This document shows positions 33,381 to 44,466 of a stretch of 64,000 nt of DNA, piece after piece; within the stretch, counting starts at the first letter, position 1; each line of letters begins with the position of its first letter. Under the pieces are notes generated by a model. The model saw only the letters and a program-made list of their open reading frames with translations, had not been told where the DNA came from and did not search any database. The position numbers were made by a program, and so were the translations under genes. Origin of the DNA: Lenzites betulinus (lineage: Eukaryota; Basidiomycota; Agaricomycetes; Polyporales; Polyporaceae); contig JABYQU010000050.1 in NCBI GenBank assembly GCA_022264855.1, forward strand, positions 62,001 to 126,000. Direction: 5' to 3'.

Positions 33381-33552
33381 GGCCTGCAGCTAAGTTCGAG
33401 AATACCATTGTGTATTGCAATCGCGAGAGAATGACATACAAGGCGCACACTTTCCGGCGTTGCGGGTGGGTCCTGCGGCAGAGTGGGGAATGTGGCGCAG
33501 TGCGGCGGGCCGTGTCGTTCCGCAATTGCGGTGCCAGAGAAGCAGGAAGCCA

Positions 33553-35861
33553 TCATCGAAGTGGTACCCGCCCAGGCGGCACGTTGTTGACCAGAGTTGT
33601 CAATTGTCGGCGAAAGAAGCCGTACACGCGTGTGTACGTCTCCATCGCCTGGAAGGCATGCTTCCGCTCATCGTAGCCGGCCGCGAGCGCCCACTGCATA
33701 GTGCGCAGCGCGTTCGAGAGATCCGCGGGTACATCTGGCCGCAGCGCTCGAAGGGCTGCGTTGAGTTTCCCGCGCGGGTGCGAAATAACCGAGTGGCGGG
33801 CGGTGAAGAAATAGGGGTCGCTCATATCGAACAGCGCGTTGGCTATGGCTTGATCTGGGATGCGGGTGAGGGAGACCCAGAGCAGAATCCAGAAGAATGA
33901 TTCCACGTCATGCTGGAAGTTGTGGCGAGTGACGGGGGGAGACGGCTCCAGTGGACTCGGATCCCCCTGCGCGAAAGAGACGGGAGGTCGATATAGGGAG
34001 GTTCGCGTCTGGAGTTCGACAGCCATGAAGGACGGTGTGCCCTACACGAGACCGTCAGGGTCGACGGAACACGTCTTAGGCCATCCGCACGCACCGTCCG
34101 AGGATCTGAGTGTCCTCCCACCGACAGATCGAACTTCTTGGCGTATTCAAGATCACCCAGGATGCCACGGCCGTTGTAGAAGAGCACGTTGCCGGAGCTG
34201 ATATCACAATGGATCCAGCCGATGAGGAACAAAATCTGCACGGCTGGCAGCGCACAGATAGGTCAACACCAATACAATGTTAACAATGTCTCCGACCCAC
34301 CCCATAAGCAGTCCAGTAGTGCTTGTATGACATCGTGCAGATCCTTCAAATCGTGCAGTGCGCAGCATACCTCTTTGTACACGACAAAGTTGCGTTGTCT
34401 GGGCTCGTATTCGCGCTTGCTGTCCGAAGCTCGAGATCTGTCGGCTCCTTTCTTCGAAACACCCTTGCCGACATACACTGGCGCTGCGAAGACGTCCTTT
34501 TCCATGATGAACCCCTCGGCGACGGACTTCGACATCGCGCCCCGTTCGTCCGCCTCGATCGACAGAAACAGGTCCTTGTAGGTACCGTCCTCCAGGCGGC
34601 GACGGAGTTCCTGCCTCGTCGGCCCGTCAACACCGCTGAGTCGGGGATCGTCGTCCGCTGGGAAATTCGCCCCCAGCGCGTCGCAGCGCGCGAAGATCTG
34701 CTTCTGGATCTCGCTCTCCGTGCTGGCGCATTCGTCAATCCAGACATCTCGGAGCACCATGGGCTGCGCGTTCGGAAGCGGGTCCAGGCGGTCGAAGTCG
34801 CGCACTTCTATGACCTCCCACGCGCGTGTTGCGCGGCCGGCGATGGCCAAGGAGTCGTACTCGTGGAGACACCTGAGCGTCTTGAAGTATCGATCGCCCA
34901 CTCTGTAGACGTAGCGCCGATGGGGTCCGTCCTGGTCGGTGTCCGCGATGCGCATGATGTTTGTGTCGTAGCCAAGTTCCTCGGGCGTCGAGAAAATGAG
35001 GGTCGAGAGCGCGTGCACGACCGCGCGGACGTCCTGCAGTTGCCGTGAGCGATATATCAGCACACAGAATACAGGGAACGCATGACGAAGCTATAGGCCG
35101 ACGACCTCGCGAAGTGTGACCGGGAGAAGTACTAGAGCATGATCTGCATATCTTCGATTGTGATCTGTGCAAATTTCAAGCCAACATGCTGTCAGGGTTC
35201 GCCGCATCGTGTTGGCAGGGGACTTACACTGTACGTATGTGTCCGCCTGCAGTCGCTGTGCATGGTGTGGCACGCCTGTTTGTAGGGCGGTTCCCAACGA
35301 TCCTAGGAGCTGTCAGCGCGGCGCTCGGACACACTCTTTGCAGTATGATTAACATACATGGTGACGCCAAAATGTTCCCTCTTCCGAGTCGCTATCCATA
35401 CAATATATTTCCGCCGAGATGTACTTGCCGGACGGTTGGAGTCCAGGCAGAGCCGTTGCAGAAATGGCATCGACGATGCGCTTCAGAGCTCCGATGAGCC
35501 TATGTCGCCCAGGACCTGGTTCAACATCGCGCAGCCCTGCGCTTGCACCGTCGTCGCTGTGCCTCCTGCGCGGCGCAGAGGGCGCTTCAGGAAAGTCCGC
35601 CCACAACAGCGTACACGCAGATTCATGAGACTTGTCGGTGCCGTGGTTGATTTGGTCGTGTTTTCCTGCGTATGAGTCGGTATTGTGGCTGTTGGCGTCC
35701 TTGAGCTTGTTACTAAAATTGCCAGCACTGTCAGCCTGCAGGACCACGCCTCGCTCGATCAAAGAGCGGATAATGGCGTCGAGCTCGTGCGCGCCGATGC
35801 AATTCGAGGTGTAATGGCGCATCCAGGCATCGCAAGGGACCTTTGATATTGTTGACGTCAT
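33553..35861 (-). pseudogene. FunK1-A, fungal-specific protein kinase, probably inactive
   Basis: FunK1 kinases are a fungal-specific family of eukaryotic-type protein kinases expanded in mushrooms; substrates are not known to me. Exons by alignment to FunK1-B: 35861-35358, 35302-35228, 35164-35084, 35033-34301, 34243-34095 and 34041-33553, about 676 codons. The gene has three separate lesions: a TAG at 35132-35134 where B, C and D have Trp (LWYFSRSH); AT instead of GT at the exon 3 donor (35083); and WIHCDISSGN in the catalytic loop in place of HRD. The metal-binding equivalent GDLEYAKKF is intact. Without an intact frame, HRD arginine and donor, I call it a recent pseudogene; a readthrough or RNA-level role cannot be excluded. 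Confidence 0.85.
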
Positions 35862-37427
35862 CTCCAGTTTGTTGCAGCTCTGTGTCGCTAAGTGGAAGTA
35901 GGGATATGTGAAGGTGACGAGTTCAGTGACTTCAAGTTTGCTAAACTACGGGTTGTGAGTACGATGACGGGAGTGAAGTTAAATGAGAAGCGTGCCGACA
36001 GTGTCTCAAATTGTTGTTGTACGGAGTGTGCAGTTACATATGCTGTTGGACCATCATCTTGGGCGCGTCGGAATGGCGGGAGACAGAGTGCAGACGGCGG
36101 CGCCTGCAGACGCAAGTGATGACCGTAGGCGCCAGGGAAGTACGATGAGGTCTCAAACTGGCTCAGTACTTGTCGAGTGTCCAACGAATATATACACCCA
36201 AAGAGGGGGGCGGCATAATGTAACCAAACAAACACGAGGAGAGCATAACGGTACGCATAGATCCCGAGCCGGCCATATATCTATCTATCATATCCTATAT
36301 TCCTATATTCCGCCGAAGCGCGAGAGAGGGGACGGGGGAGGCTGCATAGAACCGGTCGCATAACACCTGCAATGAGACGTAAAAAGGGGGAACATAGCGG
36401 GCATAAAGCGGGCGCAGAGCCGTCCACGCGACACCGGCACGACGCTCCGCCTCCTCTGCAGTACGTAAACACGCAACGAAGGACGCGCGGAGGTACGCCC
36501 CGTGGGGAACAACGGGGGACGGCACGCGCAAACAACGAGGCTCCGGGGTCCGGGGACGCGAGTGCGAGATCCGACCGGCGTGCAAAGCAAAGGTAAACGG
36601 TACGTCTGTGGGCGCTGCCATCCCGCCGCGAAGCACGCCCGGGACGGCTGAACGTAAAACGCAAAACACAAAACGTAAAAAAATGCAACTTGTGTGGGGC
36701 GCAATGCGGGGACGGGGACATCGTACAGAAAATGATACATACATATGCGTAACTTACTCGCACAACACCGGTTTCGGGTCGTCGCATACGGGGTTAACGG
36801 GGGGAGAGACAGCCCCGCCTACATGGGCGGTGTCTTCCAGGTCTCTTCTCTGGTGCTCCGGATATCGGAGTGCGGCTCCTAGGCGAAGTGCGACAGGGAG
36901 GAGGAGGTGGTGCGCGGGAGGAAAGGGGCGGCGCAGTGAGCCGATGGGGGGTGTAGATGTGGGGCGTGTATGACTAAAACGTCAAGGTTGGTACGAAGGA
37001 GCATCGCCACAAGGACACACAAGGACTAGTACTCACCAGGACGGTAATTATGTACACTGGCGCCACCACGACCCGCCCTGCTGGGCCGTAAGAAGGTAGG
37101 GGCGGGTCGACCCCGTAGTTGCATATGCGTCAACGGCGGTGGCATACACGGGCAAGAAGTAAAAAAACGGTCAAGGGCAGGGCGTCCCAAGCGAGATCGT
37201 GGCCGCGCGCAAGAAAAGAGGTCGCGCGGTCGAAGTATATACGCGGGCGCCGCCGCCGCCTGTCCGGATTGTATCGTGCCGCGCCGGGAAATCAAACATG
37301 GCTCATGGGCCTGCTGTGATAGTAGCCAACACGAAGTCAGGGGCGAGGATTTGCACGAGAGAGACGAAAAACTTACGTCCTAGAGTTACAACAGTCCGCA
37401 TACACCCACAACGCGCCCCGCACCGCC
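35862..37427. other. Intergenic, no gene recognised
   Basis: The first 100 bp upstream of FunK1-A match the upstream DNA of FunK1-B (CTTGAAGT, AACTCGTCACC, CGACAC-GAGCTGC). The rest shows no domain-bearing frame on either strand. Confidence 0.5.
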
Positions 37428-39434
37428 CTATGCCCGCCCCCGGACGCGGGTAGGGCCCGCTGCAACCTTTTTTGTTGCTGTCGCAGCTGCCGCACGCTCA
37501 GCAGCAGCAGCACATGCTGAACAGCTCCGGCAGGTGCGCTTGCGCTTCCTACCTGCTGCACCAGCCTCTTCGCTCGGTCGGGGGACACACCAGTCAAACG
37601 CGCCATCATAGACGATATTTTGGCGATCCGCAAGGCCTTGGAACAACGCGCGGAGGCCGGCATAGTCGGGGAGGTCCTCGTACTCTAGGGCACGGACGTA
37701 TTTGTAGAAGACGTCGAACTCGGGCGGAAGCCCGACGGTGAGCACGGACTCCGTCTCCAGTTTCTTGTCGCGGATGAGGTCCCACGTGTCGGAGACAGAG
37801 GAGCCCTTGATTTTCCGCCACGGGAGCGTACCGCGCAGGAAGTAGATGAGCATGTAGGCGAGCGACTCGAGGTCGTCTCGCCGCGAGCAGTCGACACCGA
37901 GATGGGTGTTTATGGCAGCGAAGAGACATGTCCCGACGCCGTGGTGATCGTCCTGGTGGTACGGGATGTGCGTACCCGTGCGAGGGTCGCGGAATTTCTT
38001 CGCCAGACCAAAGTCGATCACGTTCACGACGTAGTCGGCGCGGTGGGACTCGTCGGTCTTGGGAACAACGAAGTTCGCAGGCTTGATATCGCGGTGTACG
38101 AAGTCGCGAGAGTGGATGTACTCAATCCGCGTGATCTAGGGAAGAAGCGTGATGTCAGCGAGAAGTTGCGAAGACGGCAACCGGAAATGAACTATTCGGG
38201 CTTGGAGAAAGAAAGAGACGTTCCGGGGGCGCATCGGAAGCGCATATAGACAGACACAACAACGACGCCACCGAAGCGGCGCGCGCTGAACGCACACCGT
38301 CAAGACGACCTGCTTGCCTGTGGGACAACGGGGGACAGCGGGGACGGCGGAGATGCCGCCCGAGAGAGTACTGAGGCATGTGTGCCAGGCAGTGGAAGTG
38401 CATGGGCCAGCTTCTGAAGTGTACTCGAAGTAGGCCTTAACCCTCCCGAGGTCTCTTACGGGTGTACGATATTAGCACATAGACGCAGGTGGCGTCCACC
38501 GGCGCTCACATCAAACACAAAGTTCTGGACGAAACGCTGCCCTTACGACTTGTTCGACGCTCGGATGCCGTGATGATGAGATCCCGAGCTCGGTGTTCCC
38601 GGTCGTAGTGTGAGAAACAGGGTCCATGGCCATGCAAAGGCGAGGGAAATCATAGACCACGATGCATCGTTCACGCTGCAGCATGTCCGACGACAGCTGC
38701 AGCACAGAACATATGCCTGCGGCACCTCGCTGCCCTTCAGATGTGCCCTAAAGCGGATCGACCCCGAAAGAGGCGGGGAAGCGCCGGAACATGAAACTAG
38801 GCGAGACCGCGGCCTCGTTGCGGTTGGTACGGCCGGGAACGCGCAGAGACCGCATTTGACGCACGGAGAGGTATGCTCGGGATGGCATGAGATGAGAACG
38901 GCTGGGACTATTGGCCACTCAACAAGACGCGCCACAAGCGCCGGAAATCGAACCGACCACACCGGTCGCCTCGTCGCGCAGCGTGACGCACGGAAACAGC
39001 ACGGCAAGGGAGCGAGAGAATAAGAGGAGGGACTCACGAGCTGGTCCGCGAGCATGAGGATGGTCTTGAGGGAAAAGTGCCTGTTGCACATTCGGAAAAG
39101 GTCTTCGAGCGAAGGCCCGAGGAGGTCGATGACCATGACGTTGTAGTCGCCCTGGCGGCCAGACCAGTTGATCCAGGGGACGCCGGGGCCGCCCATGAGT
39201 GTCTTGTAGATCTTGGACTCCTGCTTGAGTGGCGAAGACTTGGAAATCGCGGGCTCGAGCTTGATGGCGACTTCCTTGCCGGCGACGGTATGCACGCCTT
39301 GGAAGACGGTGCCTGTGCGAGGGGTCGAGCGTAAGTCACTTATAAGAGAATGGGGTGGCAAGAGGCGTACCGCAACCGCCGATGGCGATTTCCTCCTCGA
39401 GCCTGTACTTGCCACCGAACGTGTAGGGATCCAT
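37428..39434 (-). CDS. Casein kinase 1 family protein kinase, divergent
   Basis: Ser/Thr kinase of the CK1 family. Exons are 39434-39371, 39312-39038 and 38135-37428, giving 327 residues. Visible motifs: a degenerate Gly loop ([12 protein letters not shown], residues 17-27), VAIK with Lys39, HRDIKPAN (106-113), DFG (133-135), and the CK1-type INTHLG and DLESLAY segments. The usual GTARYASINTH is [11 protein letters not shown] here, and the Gly loop lacks two glycines, so activity may be altered. The C-terminus is basic (RKRKR) and Ala-rich, unlike lipid-modified Yck tails. Intron 2 (38136-39037, 902 bp) is far longer than the others in the window. If it is retained, the frame stays open into the intron to 38543, which would give a kinase cut off before the HRD loop. 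It is transcribed divergently from the EAF3 gene. Confidence 0.88.
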
Positions 39435-40105
39435 TGGGGGCGATGCGGAGGGTGATGGGAGTAGGAGGTGTCGAGGACGCGTCGTGAGCTTGGAGGACGC
39501 GGCGAGCGAGGTGGTGAGTGCAGAGAGGCCGTGGTGGGGAGCGTCGGGTGGGGAGAGACGGGGGAGAGAGGCAAAGAGCACTTAATGCAAAGAGTCGTCC
39601 TCCTCCCGTTCATTTCCCCACAGACGCCCACTCGGCATCTTCCGCCCGTGCCTGCAGCCCACGCCATGACGCCCTTCCTCCTCCCCTTGCCCCGCTCAAT
39701 ACCACAACAGGGGCGGCGCAGTCTAATACACGAGCCGCAGCCGTACCCTGCACAACAACGCGTTTGAGGGATACGGAGCTCGTCCCGACCAGTGTTCACT
39801 CGCGAACATAACTTGGTTGGATTGCCAGGTGGGAGCTCCACAGGCGTCTAACGCGATGCGCGAGGCCGCCTTGGCCACACCGCTCTCGTCTCTCTCCCGC
39901 TCTCCCGCACCTATGGGGAATCATTGATCATGGTGCAGTGAGCCTGAACGAGGTGGTCCTACTATGTATTGTTCATGCGTTTCGAAGAATCTTTGGACAC
40001 GCCGGATCCGTGGACGCCCCTCGATCGCGGGTTCACACGGTGTCACGTGCTCAGCCCGGTGCATTCAGTCCGACCTCGTCAAGCACCTTTGCTCGAACCT
40101 CTGCC
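39435..40105. promoter_or_regulatory. Divergent promoter region, CK1 / EAF3
   Basis: 671 bp separate the two start codons, which point away from each other, so the region should hold both promoters. It is rich in CT tracts near the CK1 side (39470-39600). No TATA element was identified with confidence. Confidence 0.5.
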
Positions 40106-41402
40106 ATGTCTGCGCAGACATTCACCGTCAACGAGCGCGTGCTCTGCTACCACGGCCCGCTCGTCTACGAGGCCAAGGTGCTCAAGACCGACGTCTGGGA
40201 CGCGTCCAACACCCAGTCCGGCGTCATCGGGCCCCACTACTACGTCCACTACAAAGGATGGAAGCAGACGTGAGTGCCCCCAATGTCCCCGTGTCGACCA
40301 CGCTGACCCGCCCGCGGCGTGCGCAGGTGGGACGAGTGGGTGGACGGCACGCGCCTGCTCAAGTTCAACGAGACGAACATCGCGCTCCAGAAGGCGCTCC
40401 AGTCGCAGTCCCAGGCTGCCCACGCCGCCAGCGCGTCCTCGTCCAAGGCCGCGAAGGCGCAGTCTGGCAAGGACGCCGCCGGCGCCGGCGCACGCGGGGG
40501 CATCGGCGGCAGGAAGGACGGCGCGCGCGGAACGAAGCGCGGCAGGGAGGAGGTGCGTGTCTTCGCTCCTCTGCGCGGTGGAGGCTGCTGACGCACGCGC
40601 GCGTGCAGGACGAGGGCACGCGCAGGCCCGAGATGAAGCTGACCGTGCCGGAGATGCTCAAGGTGCTGCTCGTGGACGACTGGGAGGCGGTGACGAAGAA
40701 CAACCAGGTTCGCAGCGCTTCATTCGCAAGTGCCACTGCGCGTATGCTCATCGTTGCGCGGTAGCTCGTGGGGCTGCCCCGGAAACCGAGCGTGACGGAG
40801 CTCCTGGAAGAGTTCAAACAGCACGTGCTCGCCCAGGGCACGTCGACACAGTAGGTGTCCGCTCCCTTCCCGTAGCCTGTTGCCCCGCCTCACCCGTCGC
40901 GCCCACAGCCTGAAAGACCCGAAGATCCTGCTCCCGACGATCATCGCCGGGCTGCAGACGTACTTTGACCGCGCGCTCGGCGCAAACCTACTATACCGCT
41001 TTGAGCGCCCTCAGTACGCGGAGATCCGCAAGAAGTTCGTCACGGGCCCCACGGTGCAGGTCGGGCAGGAGAAGGAGATGAGCGCGATATACGGCGCGGA
41101 GCATTTCCTGCGCATGCTTGGTTCGTCTTCATTTTATTTCGGGAGTGTCGTGAGCGAAATTGACAACTCGTGGAGCGTAGTGAGCCTGCCGCAGATGGTT
41201 GCGAGCTCGTCCATGGACGGTGAGTCCGTCGGGCTCTTGCGGGAGTATGTCAACGAGCTACTACAGTGCGTCCTCTCCTTTTTTGTGCATGTGCCTCTTA
41301 CAGAAGTGCGCACGCAGGTGGATGGCAAAGGAAAAGGACCGGGTGTTCGTGCCCGAGTATGACAGCGCGAGCATCGCGTACCAGAACATCTCCCGTTCAT
41401 GA
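40106..41402 (+). CDS. EAF3: EAF3/MRG15 chromodomain protein (NuA4 / Rpd3S subunit)
   Basis: Subunit of the NuA4 acetyltransferase and Rpd3S deacetylase complexes; in yeast its chromodomain reads H3K36 methylation. Exons are 40106-40269, 40327-40552, 40609-40707, 40765-40850, 40909-41120, 41181-41265 and 41318-41402, giving 318 residues. An N-terminal chromo-barrel (VNERVLCYHGPLVYEAKV, HYKGWKQTWDEWVDGTRLL) is followed by an Ala/Ser/Lys/Gly-rich linker (about residues 85-130) and an MRG domain (MKLTVPEMLKVLLVDDWE, QTYFDRALGANLLYRFERP, AIYGAEHFLRML, FVPEYDSASIAYQNISRS). All introns are 52-60 bp with GT..AG ends and all phases fit. Length and domain order are typical for the family. The unusual donor GTTCGC is used after NNQ. 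Confidence 0.95.
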
Positions 41403-42060
41403 TTTCTCTCCTCGCTGTGATGTTATCTGCATCTGCTTTCCAGAGGTTTTGTGGTATATGTACGATATGCATGACAGGTTTGTTAGCCATCGGACAAATG
41501 GACCGTACACCAGCAGTATTTCCATCCGCCCTCTCCAGACAGTGCATCCGGCACCTGGGGTCATGTTGCTTGCTCGTCAGAACAAAGCTCTCCTGCCTCA
41601 CAAGCAGAGGCCGAGACTGTTGGGCTACCTGAAACCTGATGCAACAACAGAGCTCTGGCCTACGAGTCTCTAGATCTTTTTCCCAGCGCGAAATTTCAGT
41701 TCTACAGACTTATCTGAGTGAGTACATAAAATCAATACAAGCTACTATGTAAAGCCAGTTTGACCATCATGCATCTCGCTTCAGACGCTCCTGTCAGCCC
41801 TTTGAGTTCGAACAGATTCTCCCGTCACGCTCGATATCCCCGTGTCGGCGATATCGCAAACATGCGCAATGCCAGCCCCCTCGAAACCGAAGAGACTGAC
41901 GGTGAGCCCGATCTTCCCCGAGTACCGACAGTAAATGACATCCCCAGCCTCGATCGTCATTCCACCCTATATAACCTACGCCGTCAGCCTCCTCCCTCCT
42001 CACCTATCTTTCCTTCCCCCATTACCCCACCGCACTTCACCGCACTTCCCCACGCACAGC
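41403..42060 (+). promoter_or_regulatory. Upstream region shared with peroxiredoxin promoter
   Basis: 41762-42015 is homologous to 7963-8165, 19985-20185 and 30655-30870 upstream of the three peroxiredoxin genes, though diverged. A TATATAA at 41968-41974 lies about 87 bp before the ATG of the next gene. 41403-41760 shows nothing recognisable. Confidence 0.6.
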
Positions 42061-42456
42061 ATGATGTCCACAGTTCACAGCTCCATTGGCCAGTCCGGAC
42101 GCAGGTCGTCCGCCCCGCGGTCCACGCTCCGTTCGCCCCCTCCGAAGCCCAAGGCCCAGTTCGACCGCCCCCCTGTCCCGCCCCTTCCCCTCCAGTTCGT
42201 CCAGCCCCAGAGTCAGCCTCAGCCCCTCCCCAAGATCGAGGTCGCGGTCACGGTCAAGGTCGAGGTCAAGGTCGAGCGCTGGGGGATGCCTGAGCCCCGC
42301 CGTCAGCCTCGCCGGGACCCGCGCCGGCACGACCACCTCGTCGACTTCCGCCCGAGGGCGGGGATACAGTTCCAGTCCATGAAGTGCAAGCTGATTGCGC
42401 TGCACGAGGCGCAGAAGCGCGCCTCGATCGTGTACCATTCTGTGCTGTCCGTTTGA
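42061..42456 (+). CDS. Small hypothetical protein, Pro-rich then basic
   Basis: Single-exon frame of 131 residues, with ATG at 42061 (a second ATG follows directly). The first 60 residues are Ser/Pro/Arg-rich (APRSTLRSPPPKPKAQF). Then comes an alternating Val/Lys/Glu stretch (VAVTVKVEVKVERW), an Arg-rich segment and a possible C-terminal helix (KCKLIALHEAQKRASIVYHS). There is no signal peptide and no known domain. The promoter position, with a TATA element 87 bp upstream, favours a real gene. The alternative frame of the same DNA encodes SR repeats, a consequence of the GTCAAGGTCGAG-type repetition at 42225-42270. Confidence 0.6.
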   Translation: MMSTVHSSIGQSGRRSSAPRSTLRSPPPKPKAQFDRPPVPPLPLQFVQPQSQPQPLPKIEVAVTVKVEVKVERWGMPEPRRQPRRDPRRHDHLVDFRPRAGIQFQSMKCKLIALHEAQKRASIVYHSVLSV

Positions 42457-44466
42457 GCGTTGATCGCCCTTTTGTTTTCTGCCGGGTCCTAGCGCGTGTT
42501 CTTCTAGGTGCCCGAAGGACGCCATCCAATTTGAAGACGGTCGTGCGCGCAGCTGAAGACACCGCTTGGATGCCGGAAGACGGCTTGGAGTGCTCCCTCG
42601 GCCGGACTGGGGGAGAGGTGAGGCTGACGGCGGCGGCGGGACATCGGGTGAGCGGGGACGTCATGAACCCTCGCGAGCTCGGTGTTCTTCCAACGCTCGA
42701 CGCCGCGTTTTGTTTTCCAGAGATAGTCGCATTTCGTTCGTCGCTGCTCTATCCTCCCCACAGATATTTGTCACGGACTGCCAAGCGGACGACACCACGG
42801 CGCGGCCCCCTTGGACTCGGACGGGAATCGGCGCTGGCGAGGTTGACGGAGGGCTTGGATCACCCGACGATGTCAGCCTCCCCGGCATAGCCACGGGAGT
42901 ATTCAGTTCTTTTCCCTTCGATTCGGCTTCCTCTGTATGTCTCCGTGATCCCTTCTAGACTGTCAGCCATCGTCAGCCGCAACAGTGGCAAACGGAAGTG
43001 CAAGGTACGCACACGATCACCTCTTGCTCGTTTGATCGTGGAGGCTGACATTCTTTTCCTCCGTAGCGATGAGATGAGGCTGGCTGTGATACGCTCCGTG
43101 TTTGCTATTCGGGAGGGTAGGTGTCGGCGGCTGGAGAGTGTCCGTGCAAGGGGAGATGGCGCCCTCTCTTCTGTGCGGCGCCCTTCGGTCGTCGTCTCCC
43201 GTCGGAGCGGGGGTGGGGGTCTTTGGACCTCTTCCCTCACGCTAGTCCCACAAGTGAGTCCATGTTCTCCATCACCGTGACGGGTCGACGGTGCTGACGT
43301 TTTTACATGTCATTTAGTAGGTGTGATGGAGGGTCCGGACTTGCTTCCTGGTGTTTCTTGCTCCATTTCCGCTGTGATCGTGCCCCGTTTGAGTCTGCTT
43401 GCGGGCGTTCCGCGTTTTGGTTGTGTGGGGGGATAGTGCCGGCGGAGGGAAGGTCGGCAAGAGGGGTAAAGGCCTGCCCCTCTTGCTTCTCTTCTCGGGG
43501 GGGGGGGGGGGGGGTGTGCCGGCGTGGCGTGGTAGCGAGAGGTTCAGCAAGGGGGGCGAAGGCCTGCTCCTCTTGCTGTGCTTCTTGGTCACTGCGAGGG
43601 GTCATGTTCGGACGCGATATGATAGGGGCTGGATAGAGGGGCGTGGGTATGCGCCGCGGGCCTCTGCTCGTTCCCCTTTCCCCGTGGTATGCGTGCGCAG
43701 TTCACGTTCTGAGGTAGTCGTCCAACGACACGCGGCATACATGCACGAAGAAGAGCCTCTAGAGACGGCATGCTTCTTTGTATATATAATGTTAAACTCG
43801 TCGCTGGCAGGCGCAGTACTTGGTACTTCAAGTTCATGCAAGGATGCGATCGACGAGCAGCCTGTAGCAGCGGCTGTCGGCCACTAATCTAATTAATATC
43901 CACTGGCCTTCATTTTGTTGATCTTCTACGCCTATGTCACCTCGTCTGATACACTGAGCGAGTCTCGGGGTCCTGACGAATCATGTTGAATGTTGCATAT
44001 CATTACACGCAGTACTTTGGTACTTTGTTCGTAGTAGTATTGATCGGAACAAGCTGAAGCCAAGTACTCGCTTTCGCGAACATGCCTCAGAATATTTTCC
44101 CCTCCAAACGTCTCTTTCACAGCAGACCCATGAGCACATCGATCCACTGTACAGGAATGACTTAGGTAAAGCGATTAAACGTGAGGCACACGCATTATTG
44201 CAATTTGCAGTGCAACGTGTGGCAAATGCCTCATTCGGAACGGCGCTCATGCCCATCACTGGTGTCTCCTGCTTGTCTGACACGTCCTCCGGACAACAAA
44301 GGCATCAGTACGCTTCCGATATAACCTTACCCCCGTCATCGTACTCACAGCTCGTAGTTTAGCAAGCTTCAACTTGAAGTTAAACTCGTCACCGGCGAAC
44401 ACGCACCCGCCCTATTCCTACTTACATCTCAGGCTGGCGACACCGAGCTGCCACAGACTGGGGACG
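42457..44466. other. Intergenic, no gene recognised
   Basis: Frames at 42566-42958 and 42860-43240 have no family. It contains the hairpin pair and G18 run listed separately. The last 100 bp are the upstream region shared by FunK1-A and FunK1-B. Confidence 0.5.
43457..43580. repeat. Duplicated hairpin and an 18-bp G run
   Basis: 43457-43466 and 43477-43486 form a perfect 10-bp inverted repeat (GCAAGAGGGG / CCCCTCTTGC) around TAAAGGCCTG. A related hairpin with AGCAAGG...CCTCTTGCT and the same AAGGCCTGC core is at 43551-43578. Between them is a run of 18 G at 43497-43514. The unit looks like a local duplication of about 95 bp. It could form a G-rich structure or disturb polymerase; the length of the run may also be a sequencing uncertainty. 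Confidence 0.8.

Noticed and set aside
36281..36787. Minus-strand frame of 168 codons with a hydrophobic N-terminal half
   Set aside because: Three overlapping frames on the same strand are all open and none has family features or a supported start.
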